Positions 47,105 through 57,099 of a stretch of 64,000 nucleotides of DNA are shown one piece after another; position 1 is the stretch's first letter; each line of letters opens with the position of its first letter. The position numbers and the translations under genes are program-made. The stretch covers positions 124,001 through 188,000 of the forward strand of contig JYJJ01000064.1 of the NCBI GenBank assembly GCA_003263775.1, given 5' to 3'. Under the pieces are notes generated by a model. That model was given only the letters and a program-made list of their open reading frames with translations, did no database searches and was not told the DNA's origin. The DNA is from Vibrio maritimus (GTDB lineage: Bacteria > Pseudomonadota > Gammaproteobacteria > Enterobacterales > Vibrionaceae).

Positions 47105-47635
47105 GATGAGCTACATTGACGAGCGGGGAGTGTACCACACTTACAGGTGTGAAAAATATCAGCAAATAGACGCACATTTACAGCTGTTATTTAGATCAAA
47201 ATCACAAAATCCGAGTGAACTTTTACCTAAGTGGATATTTTTTATTTTGTAAAAAATATAAAACTCCAAAAATATATATTGCTAGTGGATTATTCTCTCT
47301 GGTGTTCACATTGTGAGTTGTTTTTGGTGATTTGTGTAGATTTTGGCATGAAAAAGGATTTCATGGCTTCAATTGAATGCTGTTCAAAAAACTTGCACTC
47401 CATCACGCGGGTTGTTGCAACTAATTGATTTTATTGTATTTATATAATTTTGAGTTTTTCTTTTAGAGTGTTTGACAAGTCCTTATAACTTTTGCATTCT
47501 TGGTTTCGAGATTTAAAGACGCTAAGTCAACCAAAGGACAAAAGGTTGTCGTTCTTATGGAAGATTTAGACGTCACATATATTAAAAAAGGGAACCGAAA
47601 AGGAATTCCCATCTAAGAAAAGGCAGTGGATTATC
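47105..47635. other. 531-base porin upstream region
   Basis: No gene is seen. It is AT-rich. A candidate -35 TTGACA (47472-47477) is followed by a weak -10 (CATTCT, 17-base spacer), which would give a leader of about 130 bases. That leader holds two small hairpins, CAACC...GGTTG (47528-47548) and GGGAA...TTCCC (47590-47610), before the ribosome-binding site. Long leaders of this kind are common targets of regulatory RNA in vibrio porins, but none is identified here. Confidence 0.45.
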
Positions 47636-48643
47636 ATGAAAAAAACTCTAGTAGCTTTAGCTGTACTAGCAGCTGGTTCTGCGCAAGCAGGTATCGAACT
47701 TTACAACCAAGACAAAGTAACTGTTAACATGACAGGTGACGTTGAGGTTGTTTACCTACAAGGCACTACAGACGGTGACGAATTTAAACAAGAAATCCAA
47801 GACGCGGACTTCGGTTTTGACACTCGTTACGCAGTAAACGACGACCTACAAATCGGCGCATACTGGGAATTCTCTGGTGACGACGGCCAAGCAGACACTG
47901 GCGACGTTTACCTAGCGTTCTACTCTCAAGCAGCAGGTTCTATCAAGTTTGGTAAAACAGCTACAGCTCTTGACGATGCAGGTATCGGCGGCGACTACCA
48001 GTTCGGTATCAACTCTTTCTTCAACAACGGTACTCCATTCTCTGGTGACGAAGCTATCCGCTACGACATCGACAAAGGCACTTTCTACGGTACTGTTGCA
48101 TTCCTACAAGACAAGAACGGTAACAACGACCTAGGTGAAGATGGTACTTTCTTTGATGCGAAAATTGGTGCTCGCGTAGCTGATTTTGACTTCACTGGTT
48201 TCGTAGGTAAAGCTAACTTTAAAGGCACTAAGACTACGACTACACAAGTAGCAGACCTTGGTACTGGTGTTGTTTCGGACGTTACAACGACTGCTGACTT
48301 TGATGCTGATGAAACTCTATACGCTCTAGAAGCTCGTTACGCTGGTGTTGAGAACCTAAACCTAGCTGCTGGTTACTACTCTCTAGACGGTGATGTATCT
48401 GGTGCAGACGTTAAGACTGACACATTCGGTCTAGCTGCTGACTACACTATCAGCGCAGTTACAGTTGGTGCTGGTTACAGCCGCTCGTCTTCAGACGCAG
48501 CTAACACTGACGATGTAAACAACTGGTACGTGAACGCAGCTTACTCTCTAGCTCCTTCAACTAAAGCTTACGCGGAAGTTGGTGGTAACGATGCAGACAA
48601 CAGCCAAACAGGTGTTGCTATCGGTCTTAAAGCTGAATTCTAA
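47636..48643 (+). CDS. Gram-negative porin (OmpU-like)
   Basis: A trimeric outer-membrane diffusion porin. It has a signal peptide (MKKTLVALAVLAAGSAQA), a mature start GIELYNQDKVTVNMTGDVE typical of Vibrio porins, alternating amphipathic beta-strands with acidic loops, and the C-terminal F required for BAM assembly (GVAIGLKAEF). The 335-residue length fits the OmpU/porin-like H group; I cannot choose the exact orthologue. Codon use is strongly biased toward preferred codons, as for one of the most abundant proteins in the cell. Confidence 0.93.
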   Translation: MKKTLVALAVLAAGSAQAGIELYNQDKVTVNMTGDVEVVYLQGTTDGDEFKQEIQDADFGFDTRYAVNDDLQIGAYWEFSGDDGQADTGDVYLAFYSQAAGSIKFGKTATALDDAGIGGDYQFGINSFFNNGTPFSGDEAIRYDIDKGTFYGTVAFLQDKNGNNDLGEDGTFFDAKIGARVADFDFTGFVGKANFKGTKTTTTQVADLGTGVVSDVTTTADFDADETLYALEARYAGVENLNLAAGYYSLDGDVSGADVKTDTFGLAADYTISAVTVGAGYSRSSSDAANTDDVNNWYVNAAYSLAPSTKAYAEVGGNDADNSQTGVAIGLKAEF

Positions 48644-48666
48644 TCTAGCTTTAACATAGATATCCA

Positions 48667-48692
48667 AAGCCACCCTTATGGGTGGCTTTTTT
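48667..48692 (+). terminator. Terminator of the porin gene
   Basis: A perfect stem AAAGCCACCC/GGGTGGCTTT with a TTAT loop and six T. Confidence 0.92.
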
Positions 48693-48818
48693 GATCGACC
48701 AGTCAAATTATGTCTCAATAAAGCTAAAAAAAGCTTTTGTTAACCAAATGCTGTGGCATGATTGAGTGCGTACCGAGTGTTTATAGGTTTAAAGGCCTAA
48801 TTAAGGAGAGTTAATAAC

Positions 48819-49499
48819 GTGAAGAAGTCTGTTATCACGGTTTTATTGGCAGCAAGTTCTGCTTTCGCTGCAAGTGCTGCCACGTTAACGCCAATGAATG
48901 GTGTGTCATTGCTGTATGTGAATGGCCAAGAGGCTGAATCAAAAATACGTTCCAACGATGTCGAATCCGGAACCACTCAGGTTGTGGTACGTATGGATAA
49001 AAAAGTAGGTCGAGGCAGTAGCCAGTCGGTCTATACTTCTGCACCTTATGTCGTCACATTCAACATCACTGGTGATGAGGTGAAGATTAACCATCCAGTC
49101 GCTCGAAGCAAACAAGAAGCTAGCGCTGCATTTCGTTTACCTGAGCCGGAGTGGCGCATTACTCAAGATGGTAATTCACTATCTTATACCGTTGAAAAGT
49201 TGAAAGGCCGCGAAGGGGCATTTCCGTATTCTGGGATAGGTGAGCTGATCGCTGAATATAACGAGAAGCGTGGTATTACGTTTGGTGGTGAGTCTACTTC
49301 TGAAGTGGCTTCAGCAGCAGTGGCAGCGACAGCAACAACGGCGGCAGTGGCGACGTCTACTCCAAAAGCGGTTGAACCCTCACCGGTTGTAAAGGCGGAT
49401 ACGAAATCCAGCAACATGGAACAGTTACAAGCGTTGTACTTAAAAGCGTCTAAAGCTGAACGCAAAGAATTTCGCAAGTGGATGATTGACCAAGAGTAA
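48819..49499 (+). CDS. DUF2057 (YccT family, UPF0319) secreted protein
   Basis: A 226-residue exported protein with signal peptide (MKKSVITVLLAASSAFAASA) and GTG start (SD AAGGAGAG). The N-terminal 120 residues match the DUF2057/YccT family pattern (LLYVNGQEAESKIRSN, QVVVRMDKKVG, SAPYVVTF). An Ala/Thr/Pro-rich linker (about residues 165-195) and a charged tail (KASKAERKEFRKWMIDQE) follow. Function is not established; family members have been linked to curli/biofilm effects in E. coli. It is isolated between terminators. Confidence 0.85.
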   Translation: MKKSVITVLLAASSAFAASAATLTPMNGVSLLYVNGQEAESKIRSNDVESGTTQVVVRMDKKVGRGSSQSVYTSAPYVVTFNITGDEVKINHPVARSKQEASAAFRLPEPEWRITQDGNSLSYTVEKLKGREGAFPYSGIGELIAEYNEKRGITFGGESTSEVASAAVAATATTAAVATSTPKAVEPSPVVKADTKSSNMEQLQALYLKASKAERKEFRKWMIDQE

Positions 49500-49527
49500 T
49501 TGGTACGATCTATCTGACTTTTCGATT

Positions 49528-49550
49528 AAGGGGCCAAGTGCCCCTTTTTT
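49528..49550 (+). terminator. Terminator of the DUF2057 gene
   Basis: A stem AAGGGGC/GCCCCTT with a CAAGT loop and six T. Confidence 0.9.
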
Positions 49551-49634
49551 GTGTCTCGCTAACAGGAATCTAACCATAGTCACTCCAAAAGTAGGTTATG
49601 ATTAGTCTATTGTTCTGTACCTAACGTTAAACTC

Positions 49635-52045
49635 GTGAACCGTCTATTCTCACTTATTCAGCGCTTTCCTAAGCTTGTCCTTCTTTTTGTCATTTTCATT
49701 ACCAGTGTCGCAATCTGGTATGGGCAGCAGCATTTTAGGATGAATGCCGACTTATCTTCATTAGTTGAACAAAATGGAGCTTGGGTTGACGATCTTGACT
49801 ATTTAAATGACACCTTTCCGGAGTCCGGTAATGTCACCGTACTAGTCACTAGCAGCAATGGCTCAGACCTAAAAGAGCATGTCGTCGAAATAGAACATCA
49901 ACTGCGTAGCCAAAAGATCTTTAGCGAGATTTTTGCACCGCAGCTATTGGCTTGGTTTGAAGAGTACCCCCTTGGGTTTGTCACTCAAGACGAATTTGAC
50001 CGTATTAAAACCTTTACTCGCGACACCATCAAGCCTGCTGCACTTGCTGCACAAGCAGGTAGCCTTGACGTCTATTTGGCTGAGCTTGCCCAAAGCGAAC
50101 AACCGAACTTAACACCGCTTTTAGAGGCAATTAACAACCAATCAGTCGATTGGACAAAATTGGCTCAGAAAGTTCTGACAAAACCCACTGCTTATGCCAT
50201 TACGCTTGTTGCAGAGCCAGACGCGTCAGCGACTGAACCGAATCGCGCTATTATAGAGGCGATTAACCAGAGCATTATAGCTGCGGATTTACCATCAAAC
50301 GTTGATGTTAAAGTTACCGGTCAGGCGGCACTCGATTTTGATGAAATAGCGGATGCGAATAATAGTATCGCCATTGCCGGTAGCGCTTCATTAGTGGGCC
50401 TTATTTTAATTTTGGCGATCGGTATTCGCTCACTTCGAGTGATAGTCGCATGTTACTTGACGGTCTTAGTCGGTCTGGCTTGGACATTTGCGGCAGGTCT
50501 TGCGGTTATTGGTCATTACAACACTATCTCTATTGTGTTTATGGTGATGTTCATTGGCCTTGCTGTCGATTTTTCTATTCACTTATGTCTACATATTCAA
50601 GAGCTCAGACTTAAAGGCGAGAATGACTCATTAGCAATGCGTGATGCGATTGCTCATTCGGTTCGACCTTTGTCACTGTGCGCGCTTTCTTCGGCACTGG
50701 GCTTTCTGAGCTTCTATCCAACCGCTTACACAGGGCTCGGTGAATTGGGCGTCGTGTCTGCCTAGGTATGGTGCTTGGCCTTGCTGCAACCTTTATCATT
50801 ATCCCATTGTTCTTTACTTTGTTTGGTTATCCGAAGGTTCGTCATCAACGAGATACACATCGTTTTGCTTGGTTTGGCAAGCAACTTATGCGCTTCAAAG
50901 GCGCGGTGCTTAGCTTAGCGATAGTATTGACGGTTGTCATGGGGTACGGCGCGACGCAGTTTAAGTTTGATTTCTCGACCTTGGTTTTGAAAAACCCTCA
51001 GTCAGAGTCTGTGTTGGCGTTAAATCGATTGCAACAGGAAGGACTTGGTTCTAGTTATCAGCTGTTTGCCATTGCTAAAAACCAGCAGCAAGCTGAGCAG
51101 TGGCAGGTTAGTTTAATAAAGCAACCTTCTGTGGCCTCGGTCAGGGTAGTGAGCGACTTTTTGCCTAAAGATCTTGAACAGAGAACAGGGCAGTTGCAGG
51201 CGTTGTTCATTGAGTCAGACGTAGCGACACCAATGAGTTATCCTGAGTTTGTGGATGTGGCTAAAACTCAACGTTGGCAGGGTAGCGAGCGCTTACCTGA
51301 TACGATAGACAGCGCATCTGTTTCGGGACATTTATTTGCGGGTCTATCAAATGGTTTGAACACACTGACGCAGTTTGACCTTGTGACAATTGAGTCGCTG
51401 CCAAAGGTTTTGAGCGAGCGCTATATCAGCGAGCAGGGTGAATGGCTCGTGGTGATCTCTCCTAGTGAAGACATGACTAACGTCGATGCACTGGAGCAGT
51501 TTATTACCGAGTCTAAACAAATTGCACCAAATGCTACGGGCAGAGCGGTGGCTGAAAAAGAAGTGGGCAGCATTATTGTCAGTGCGTTTCAAGCGGCAAT
51601 CATGATGTCGGTGTTTGGGATTGCGCTGATTCTTATTTGGTCTGTTGAGAAAAAACGTGATGTATTATTGATCTTTATTCCTCTGACTTTGGCATCGTTG
51701 TCGACCTTAGGGCTGATGCATTGGCTCGGGCTATCGATGAACATGGCGAACATCATAGTGATCCCGCTGATCTTTGGTCTGGGTGTGGACAATGGTATCC
51801 ACATTGTGAAGCGTTTTCGTGCAGTGAGAAGTTTGGAGGCATTCTTTAAAACCTCGACACCAAAGGCGTCGCTGGTGAGTTGTTTGACGACGCTAGCAAC
51901 GTTTGGTGCTTTGATTGTTGCTGATCACCAAGGGATGCATTCTATTGGGTTAGTACTCACCATCGCCTTAAGCTGTATTTTGGTGTTCAGCCTTACGCTA
52001 CTGCCATTATTGCTTGAGTTGACAAAGAAAAAGCCCATTAAATAA
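49635..52045 (+). CDS. RND/MMPL-family exporter, one frameshift
   Basis: A large inner-membrane protein with two repeats, each one membrane helix, a big periplasmic domain and a cluster of helices. The RND family signature is clear in both halves (VMFIGLAVDFSIHLCLHI and LIFGLGVDNGIHIVKRF). The frame breaks at about 50762, where CC should be CCC (restoring GVVSALGMVLGLA). Corrected length is 803 residues, typical of MMPL exporters; the substrate is unknown and lipid export is the usual family role. The start is a GTG. Convergent with an outer-membrane-type gene downstream. Confidence 0.85.
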
Positions 52046-52053
52046 TGGGCTTG
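52026..52053 (-). terminator. Terminator for the 52069-52961 gene, overlapping the exporter stop
   Basis: A perfect 10-bp stem (AAGCCCATTA/TAATGGGCTT) is followed on the minus strand by TTTTT. It lies over the last codons of the convergent exporter gene. Confidence 0.75.
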
Positions 52054-52068
52054 ATAACTCTGTGGAGC

Positions 52069-52961
52069 TTAGAAGCGAGCGTCGAGGGTGACGAAAAAGC
52101 TCTTGCGTTGACCAAAGCCAAGCTCGCTTATTAGTACCCAGTTTGGGGTGAACTCATATTGCGCACCGACTAAGCTGTTCCAGTTGCTGGCGAGGCTTTG
52201 CGTCACGGTGAACTTCGCGTCATCCAAAATCGGCAAATTGCGACTGCTCCCAAAGGCAAGTCTTTGACGTTACCGGTGAGGGTTTGTTCGATGTTTTGGT
52301 ATTGTGCACCGACCCATGCTCTAATTGGCCAATCACTGTTTCGAGAGAAATCCCATCCAATACGAGGTGATATAACTATTGAGTCTATTTCACCATCAAT
52401 CACTGTAAGGCTCGTTTTTGTGTAACTTGCGTCTACTAGAGCGAAAAAGCTTTCATAACCACCAGCAATCACAGTACCTACACCATAGGTATAGCCGTCA
52501 AGATCGAGTCGGAATGGTTCGCTTAGATTATCGGCTTCAATTGGGATCGACGGGAAAGGTGGAAATAGGTCAAGCTCACCTTTGACCGAAGTAATAGTAG
52601 TCTCAGAGTAGCCATTGAGTTTACCGCCAATGGCATAAAAATTTAGAAACGGTAGAACCCAAACGTCTGCTTTTAATGTCAGTAGTTCAGATTCTTGATA
52701 ACCCCCTTGCGTCCCTATTTGTAAGTTTTGGACTTGAGGAGGCAAACCGGTAAGAGCAATCGAGTCAACATTGATGCCCTGTGACACATTCATATAGCCA
52801 AGACTTAATCCAAAAGCTTCCGGCAGAGTGTAGCCTCGCTCTTCAGCTTCTTTTTTAAACAATGGGAGCTCTAGTGAGTGGGCGACGTTGGCCGTTAGCA
52901 GGGGAAGAACAAACAGAGTTCTTGTTAGTTGTTGAAAAATTGCTTTCATTGAATGCGCCAT
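52069..52961 (-). CDS. Predicted outer-membrane or periplasmic beta-barrel protein, one frameshift
   Basis: Begins MAHSMKAIFQQLTRTLFV with a signal peptide (a second ATG four codons on is also possible), then a beta-rich protein. The C-terminal frame breaks at about 52251 (GGG for GGGG), after which LPILDDAKFTVTQSLASNW and a C-terminal LDARF with terminal Phe are restored. Corrected length is 297 residues. The terminal aromatic residue and amphipathic strands suggest an outer-membrane protein. I do not recognise a family. Convergent with the RND exporter. Confidence 0.68.
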
Positions 52962-53052
52962 ACTCTCTTAAGTGATATGCCTTAATTATAGGATGGCGGA
53001 TTGTAGTTGAGGAGTGAATGATTGAAAAGTAAATTTGTCATTAATAAATAAC

Positions 53053-53084
53053 AAAATCCGCCGGAATTTTTTTCGGCGGATTTT
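53053..53084. terminator. Terminator of the DUF4397 gene
   Basis: A perfect 11-bp stem (AAAATCCGCCG/CGGCGGATTTT) lies 18 bases past the stop of the minus-strand gene. Confidence 0.85.
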
Positions 53085-53101
53085 CTGTTCGGAAGGGAGG
53101 C

Positions 53102-54447
53102 TCACTTGTCGACATTGAGTGCGATCGAGTTCTCCGTAGCAAATGCTGTTGCTACGTTACCGTCAGCCAATGTTACGTTGGTTGCTGACAATAGAACGTT
53201 GGTTGTTCCCGCTTCAGCGACGGCGAAGTCGTATGTCCCTGCACCAACATTTAATACTGCACTGTCTTTATAGTTTACGCCGGCAAGCACCACAGTATCA
53301 GCTGAAAAGGTGCCTCCTGAAGCAGTTGCATGAATATCCACCGTCCCCGCCACTGGATTGGCATGTACTACTCTCAACTTAGCGTAAGAGGCAATGCTTC
53401 TCAAATCATCTTCTATTACAAGTGGTTCTATTGAGTTAGCAAAGAACTGTCCAACAGCAAAAATGGTTGTTTCAGAGCCAGCAGCGAATGAAGTCCCTGG
53501 CGCCTGAATCGCTTCCGGCGTTGTGGCGCCACTCGGGGTAACTGTTAAGTCATAACTGGTCGCATCGAGGTCTAAGCTTTTGATAGTTTGGTAAGCGATA
53601 GAGTCCAAGCCGCTAACAACATTCCCACTCGCTCGAACGTCCACGTTCCCTAGGTCTGCCACAGCATGTCCAACCCGGACGGTCGCTTTCTCTCCGCTGC
53701 TGCGAACTACGTTGACGTTTGTGCCATCAGCCACTAGCAGATTAACAGGAGAAACGATTCCGCCACTCACATTTGGCACTGCAGTGACCATTAAGTCGCT
53801 ACCGCCATCGAGGGACAAGTCGCCGCTGTCGAATACCACATCAGCATCGGTGCTTTGGCCTGCCAACGTGATTCTGATCCTGTAGGTACCGGCAGGTAGA
53901 GTGACAGGCAAGTTAGCATCGTCCTCTTTAAAGGTCAGATCTGAAACCGCGACTGTGCTAGGACTGATGCTTGCGTCAGTAGTCACGTGAATGTCCACGC
54001 CACCAACAGCAGGGTGTGCATGCAATACATCGAGACGAATGGATGTTGCGTCAGGCCCGGTACTTGAGCGAGATAGGATGACAGGCTCGATGGACGCTAC
54101 GTTATTCACCGCAAAGACGTCATATTGCATATCAGGGGCGAGATTGACGGCGTTGGCGGTAATGACGTCAGCTGTTGTATCTCCGGCTAAAAGGCTCGAA
54201 CGATTAAATCGTGATCGCCAGAATCAACACTGAGTAAGCCGCTACCTTGGGAATAATCAACCTTGTCTAGGCCGCTGACAATTGCCCCATCCATTAAAAT
54301 GGAAACTTTGGGTGCGTCTGCACTAGCGTGAGTTACTCTCAGCTGAGCAGTGGGTACAGAAAAATTGTTGCTACTATTTGAATCGCCATCGCAGCCGAAT
54401 AGAGTCATTGCTGCAGCAGCGATTAAGGATATTTTAATAGTTTTCAT
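53102..54447 (-). CDS. DUF4397 lipoprotein, one frameshift
   Basis: Starts MKTIKISLIAAAAMTLFGC with a lipobox (LFGC), so a lipid-anchored envelope protein. GAGG lies 6 bases before the ATG. Four DUF4397-like Ig-type repeats follow (LRVTHASADAPKVSI, DVLHAHPAVGGVDIHV, VRVGHAVADLGNVDVRA, LRVVHANPVAGTVDIHA). The frame breaks at about 54187 where TTTT should be TTTTT, restoring RAFLAGDTTADV. Corrected length is 448 residues. DUF4397 proteins are envelope-associated and of unknown function; I infer surface or periplasmic location. Confidence 0.82.
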
Positions 54448-54555
54448 GACAAGCCTCATTGCTTTCGTTAATCGCAGTAAGGCTTACGTCAAGAAATTTC
54501 GGCTAGTTCAAAAAAAAATCAAAATAAACTATTGGGTAAGAAACTGAGTTCATTT

Positions 54556-55005
54556 TCAGCTGATGGTTAAATCGTTTAGCGGAAGCCAGTCTACGCTAAC
54601 CCCAGCTTGCTCAAACATATCCTGACTGACCATGACCTTCTCACCCCAACGAGACATAAAATCGTCATCTTGTTCTGGGCAATGGACAATTGAAATACCT
54701 GTTTGAATAATCTTTGCGGCACAGTTTGGACATGGAAAATGGGTAACCCAAATCTCACAACCGTCAAGATCTCGCTTTGCAAATAGAATCGCGTTCTCTT
54801 CTGCGTGCAATGTCTTCAGGTATTTAGTTTCTCGTTCGTCCACTTCAGCGCTATCGGAGATGCCATGTGGGTAGCCGTTGAACCCTACAGATACGATGCG
54901 GTTTTGCTTGGTAATGACTGCGCCTACTTGTGTTGATGGATCTTTACTCCATGAGCCAACTAATTCAGCCATTTGAATAAATCGTTTTGCCCATTTAGAC
55001 GCCAT
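54556..55005 (-). CDS. Deoxycytidylate-type deaminase
   Basis: A 149-residue zinc-dependent cytidine/deoxycytidylate deaminase. The zinc site is complete: HAEE (catalytic Glu, about residue 67) and PCPNCAAKI. The substrate-binding part VGAVITKQNRIVSVGFNGYPHGI and the N-terminal WAKRFIQMAELVGSWSKDPSTQVG are typical of dCMP deaminase/ComEB relatives. dCMP to dUMP is the likely reaction, but substrate specificity is inferred. It is monocistronic. Confidence 0.88.
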   Translation of the reverse strand: MASKWAKRFIQMAELVGSWSKDPSTQVGAVITKQNRIVSVGFNGYPHGISDSAEVDERETKYLKTLHAEENAILFAKRDLDGCEIWVTHFPCPNCAAKIIQTGISIVHCPEQDDDFMSRWGEKVMVSQDMFEQAGVSVDWLPLNDLTIS

Positions 55006-55307
55006 AATTACTCCAGTGTTTTGTTGTGTGCTTGGTCGCGTTGTTATTGCGTTTAAGTCTACAAAATAACGACAATGAAAACGAGTGCTATTTGTAAACG
55101 ATTACAGTTTTAGATGCGCTGTTAGCGTTACTAAGATTTACAATCAATCGAGACATATTGTGCTGTCTATAATGTAACCTTTAGGAAGAGATTTTGTGAT
55201 CTGGTCGGAATTCTGTGTCAGAGTAACGACAATTCTCAATAATTTGCTGAGATCATTAATAATCATATGGCAGAATTTGACGAATTCTTTAAGGATGGGA
55301 AAAGATA
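55006..55307. other. 302-base divergent region
   Basis: This non-coding region lies between the deaminase (minus) and the Sel1 gene (plus). A perfect -10 box TATAAT (55168-55173) has no good -35 at the usual distance. Nothing else clear is seen. Confidence 0.4.
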
Positions 55308-56087
55308 ATGCGAAAAACACTGTTAGCGGTTTCACTATGTGGTCTGTGTTTTAGTGCAAGCAGCTTTGCGTTTGTTCAGGATTGGTCAAAGCGAAGCAAC
55401 CAAGAAGTGACAACGGAAGCCAAACGCGGCGATCTGTTTGCCCAGATCGAATTGGGTGATCGCTATGCGACTGGCAATGGCGTGGAAGAAGACGACATCA
55501 CCGCAGTTGAATGGTACCGAATGGCCGCAGCTCAAGAGAGCGAAACAGCGATGTATAAGCTTGGCATGATGTACGATAACGGCCATGGTGTTCCTTATGA
55601 TGCGAAAGAAGCGGCTGCTTGGTTCGAAAAAGCGTCGCAAAAAGGCAGCGTCAAAGCGCAGTACTACTTAGCCGGTATGTACAAATGGGGACGTGGTGTT
55701 CCGAAAAGTAACGAAAAAGCTGTCGAGTACTATCGTTTAGCTGCAGAAAGAGGTTTTGACGTTGCTCAGAACAGTCTCGGTGTGATGTACGCAAAAGGGC
55801 TTGGCATCGAGAAGAACGATGATGAAGCGGTAAAGTGGTATCGCCGTTCGGCTGAAAATGGCTACGCTTATGGACAACGAAACCTTGCTTATAAGTACTC
55901 GCTTGGTGAAGGTGTAGAGCTTAATAATGTTGAAGCCTACGCATGGGCATCGGTCGCTTCAACAAATGGTTATAAGACTGCTGAAAAACTTCGTGATGAT
56001 TTGGCGCAAAAGCTTAGTGAAGATGAACTCACTGTTGCGCAGCAAAAAGCGACAAAATACTTAGCAGAGCACTCCTCTCATAAATAG
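55308..56087 (+). CDS. Exported Sel1-repeat protein
   Basis: A 259-residue exported protein with signal peptide (MRKTLLAVSLCGLCFSASSFA). About five tandem Sel1-like TPR repeats follow, each of about 36 residues with the pattern A...LG.MY..G.GV..D...A..WY..AA. Examples are AMYKLGMMYDNGHGVPYD, AQYYLAGMYKWGRGVPKS and AQNSLGVMYAKGLGIEKN. Such proteins act as adaptors in periplasmic assemblies; no partner can be named here. Confidence 0.9.
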   Translation: MRKTLLAVSLCGLCFSASSFAFVQDWSKRSNQEVTTEAKRGDLFAQIELGDRYATGNGVEEDDITAVEWYRMAAAQESETAMYKLGMMYDNGHGVPYDAKEAAAWFEKASQKGSVKAQYYLAGMYKWGRGVPKSNEKAVEYYRLAAERGFDVAQNSLGVMYAKGLGIEKNDDEAVKWYRRSAENGYAYGQRNLAYKYSLGEGVELNNVEAYAWASVASTNGYKTAEKLRDDLAQKLSEDELTVAQQKATKYLAEHSSHK

Positions 56088-56105
56088 CCATGAATCAATA
56101 TGTTT

Positions 56106-56132
56106 AAAGGAAGCCAAGTGCTTCCTTTTTTA
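56106..56132 (+). terminator. Terminator of the Sel1 gene
   Basis: A stem AAAGGAAGC/GCTTCCTTT with a CAAGT loop and T-run. Confidence 0.9.
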
Positions 56133-56175
56133 TTTTTAGCTGAGTGGTTTTATGAGTGAGTGGTAGAAAGAACCG

Positions 56176-57099
56176 TTACCAGCCAGATTGTTGGTCGCCG
56201 TATTTGCGTCGATAGCGAGCTAACATGGTTTCATTGCCAAGCAGACCACCTTGGTGTACATAGATGATGGTGGTGTCGATATTCTCCTCTAGCCAAGGAA
56301 GTAAACAGCGCCACATCATTGGATCATAAAGCAGGTCGAACTCTACGTGCGTCTCTTCTTGCAATGCCTGCCAAAGTTCATAGTCTTCTTGATATAGTTT
56401 TCCAAAGTGATGTTTAGATGGCAGTTCGAGTATTGTCGGGTAGTGTTCGGTCTCGCCAAGCTCTACAAACTGGGACAGTAGGTAGTCTTTTCCTGATACA
56501 CAAGGGCAGGTTAGCACTTCAATACCTTGCGGTTTTAGCTGTTGGCTGAGGTAGAGCGCGGTTGTACCGGTTCCAGATGGTAGCGCAACTTTGATGTTCC
56601 GACCCTTTTCAAACCTTGACCAAGATAGGACCTCATCGGCGAGTTTGCTGATTCCTTGCTTGGCATCTCGAAAATGACCGCCTTCGGGAATGATCAAGCA
56701 TTCTGGATCATTTTCATGCTGCTGCGAGATAAACGCAGAAGGATGTGGCGCCTTTTCTCCTAACATGTCACGAAGTGAAACTACTTCAGCACCCAGTTCT
56801 AATGCGGTGCGATAATTTCCCATGGGTTTTTCATCCAACCAAGCTGGTTTATGAGCCACATAGTAGGTGAGTTTGAGTCCTTTTATTTTGGCTAAGGCAG
56901 CGAGTGAGGTTAGTGAGTTCGCTTGAGCGGAACCCCAACCAATGAGTCGACTTTTTCCTTCAAGCGGCTGCTCAAGCGTCGCCATGAACTTTCGAGCTTT
57001 GTTGCCATTAAAGTGTCCGTGAAGCAAATCATCTCTTTTGAGGAAAAAATGATGCCCTTGAAAGTGGTGTTCGGTGACTGGGCTGTCATTAAGCTTCAT
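56176..57099 (-). CDS. PLP-dependent deaminase / D-cysteine desulfhydrase family enzyme
   Basis: A 307-residue fold-type II PLP enzyme of the ACC deaminase/D-cysteine desulfhydrase group. The PLP lysine is in NGNKARKFM (about residue 34). GWGSAQANSLTSLAALAK and the glycine loop LPSGTGTTALYL bind the phosphate. It lacks clear sequence evidence for one substrate over another. It is about 445 bases from the divergent arn operon, with no sign of functional connection. Confidence 0.82.
   Translation of the reverse strand: MKLNDSPVTEHHFQGHHFFLKRDDLLHGHFNGNKARKFMATLEQPLEGKSRLIGWGSAQANSLTSLAALAKIKGLKLTYYVAHKPAWLDEKPMGNYRTALELGAEVVSLRDMLGEKAPHPSAFISQQHENDPECLIIPEGGHFRDAKQGISKLADEVLSWSRFEKGRNIKVALPSGTGTTALYLSQQLKPQGIEVLTCPCVSGKDYLLSQFVELGETEHYPTILELPSKHHFGKLYQEDYELWQALQEETHVEFDLLYDPMMWRCLLPWLEENIDTTIIYVHQGGLLGNETMLARYRRKYGDQQSGW

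Noticed and set aside
47105..47160. LexA box for dinG
   Set aside because: No CTGT-N8-ACAG match near the dinG start.
47231..47428. 65-codon open frame upstream of the porin
   Set aside because: No ribosome site, atypical composition and no family pattern; it lies in AT-rich leader DNA.
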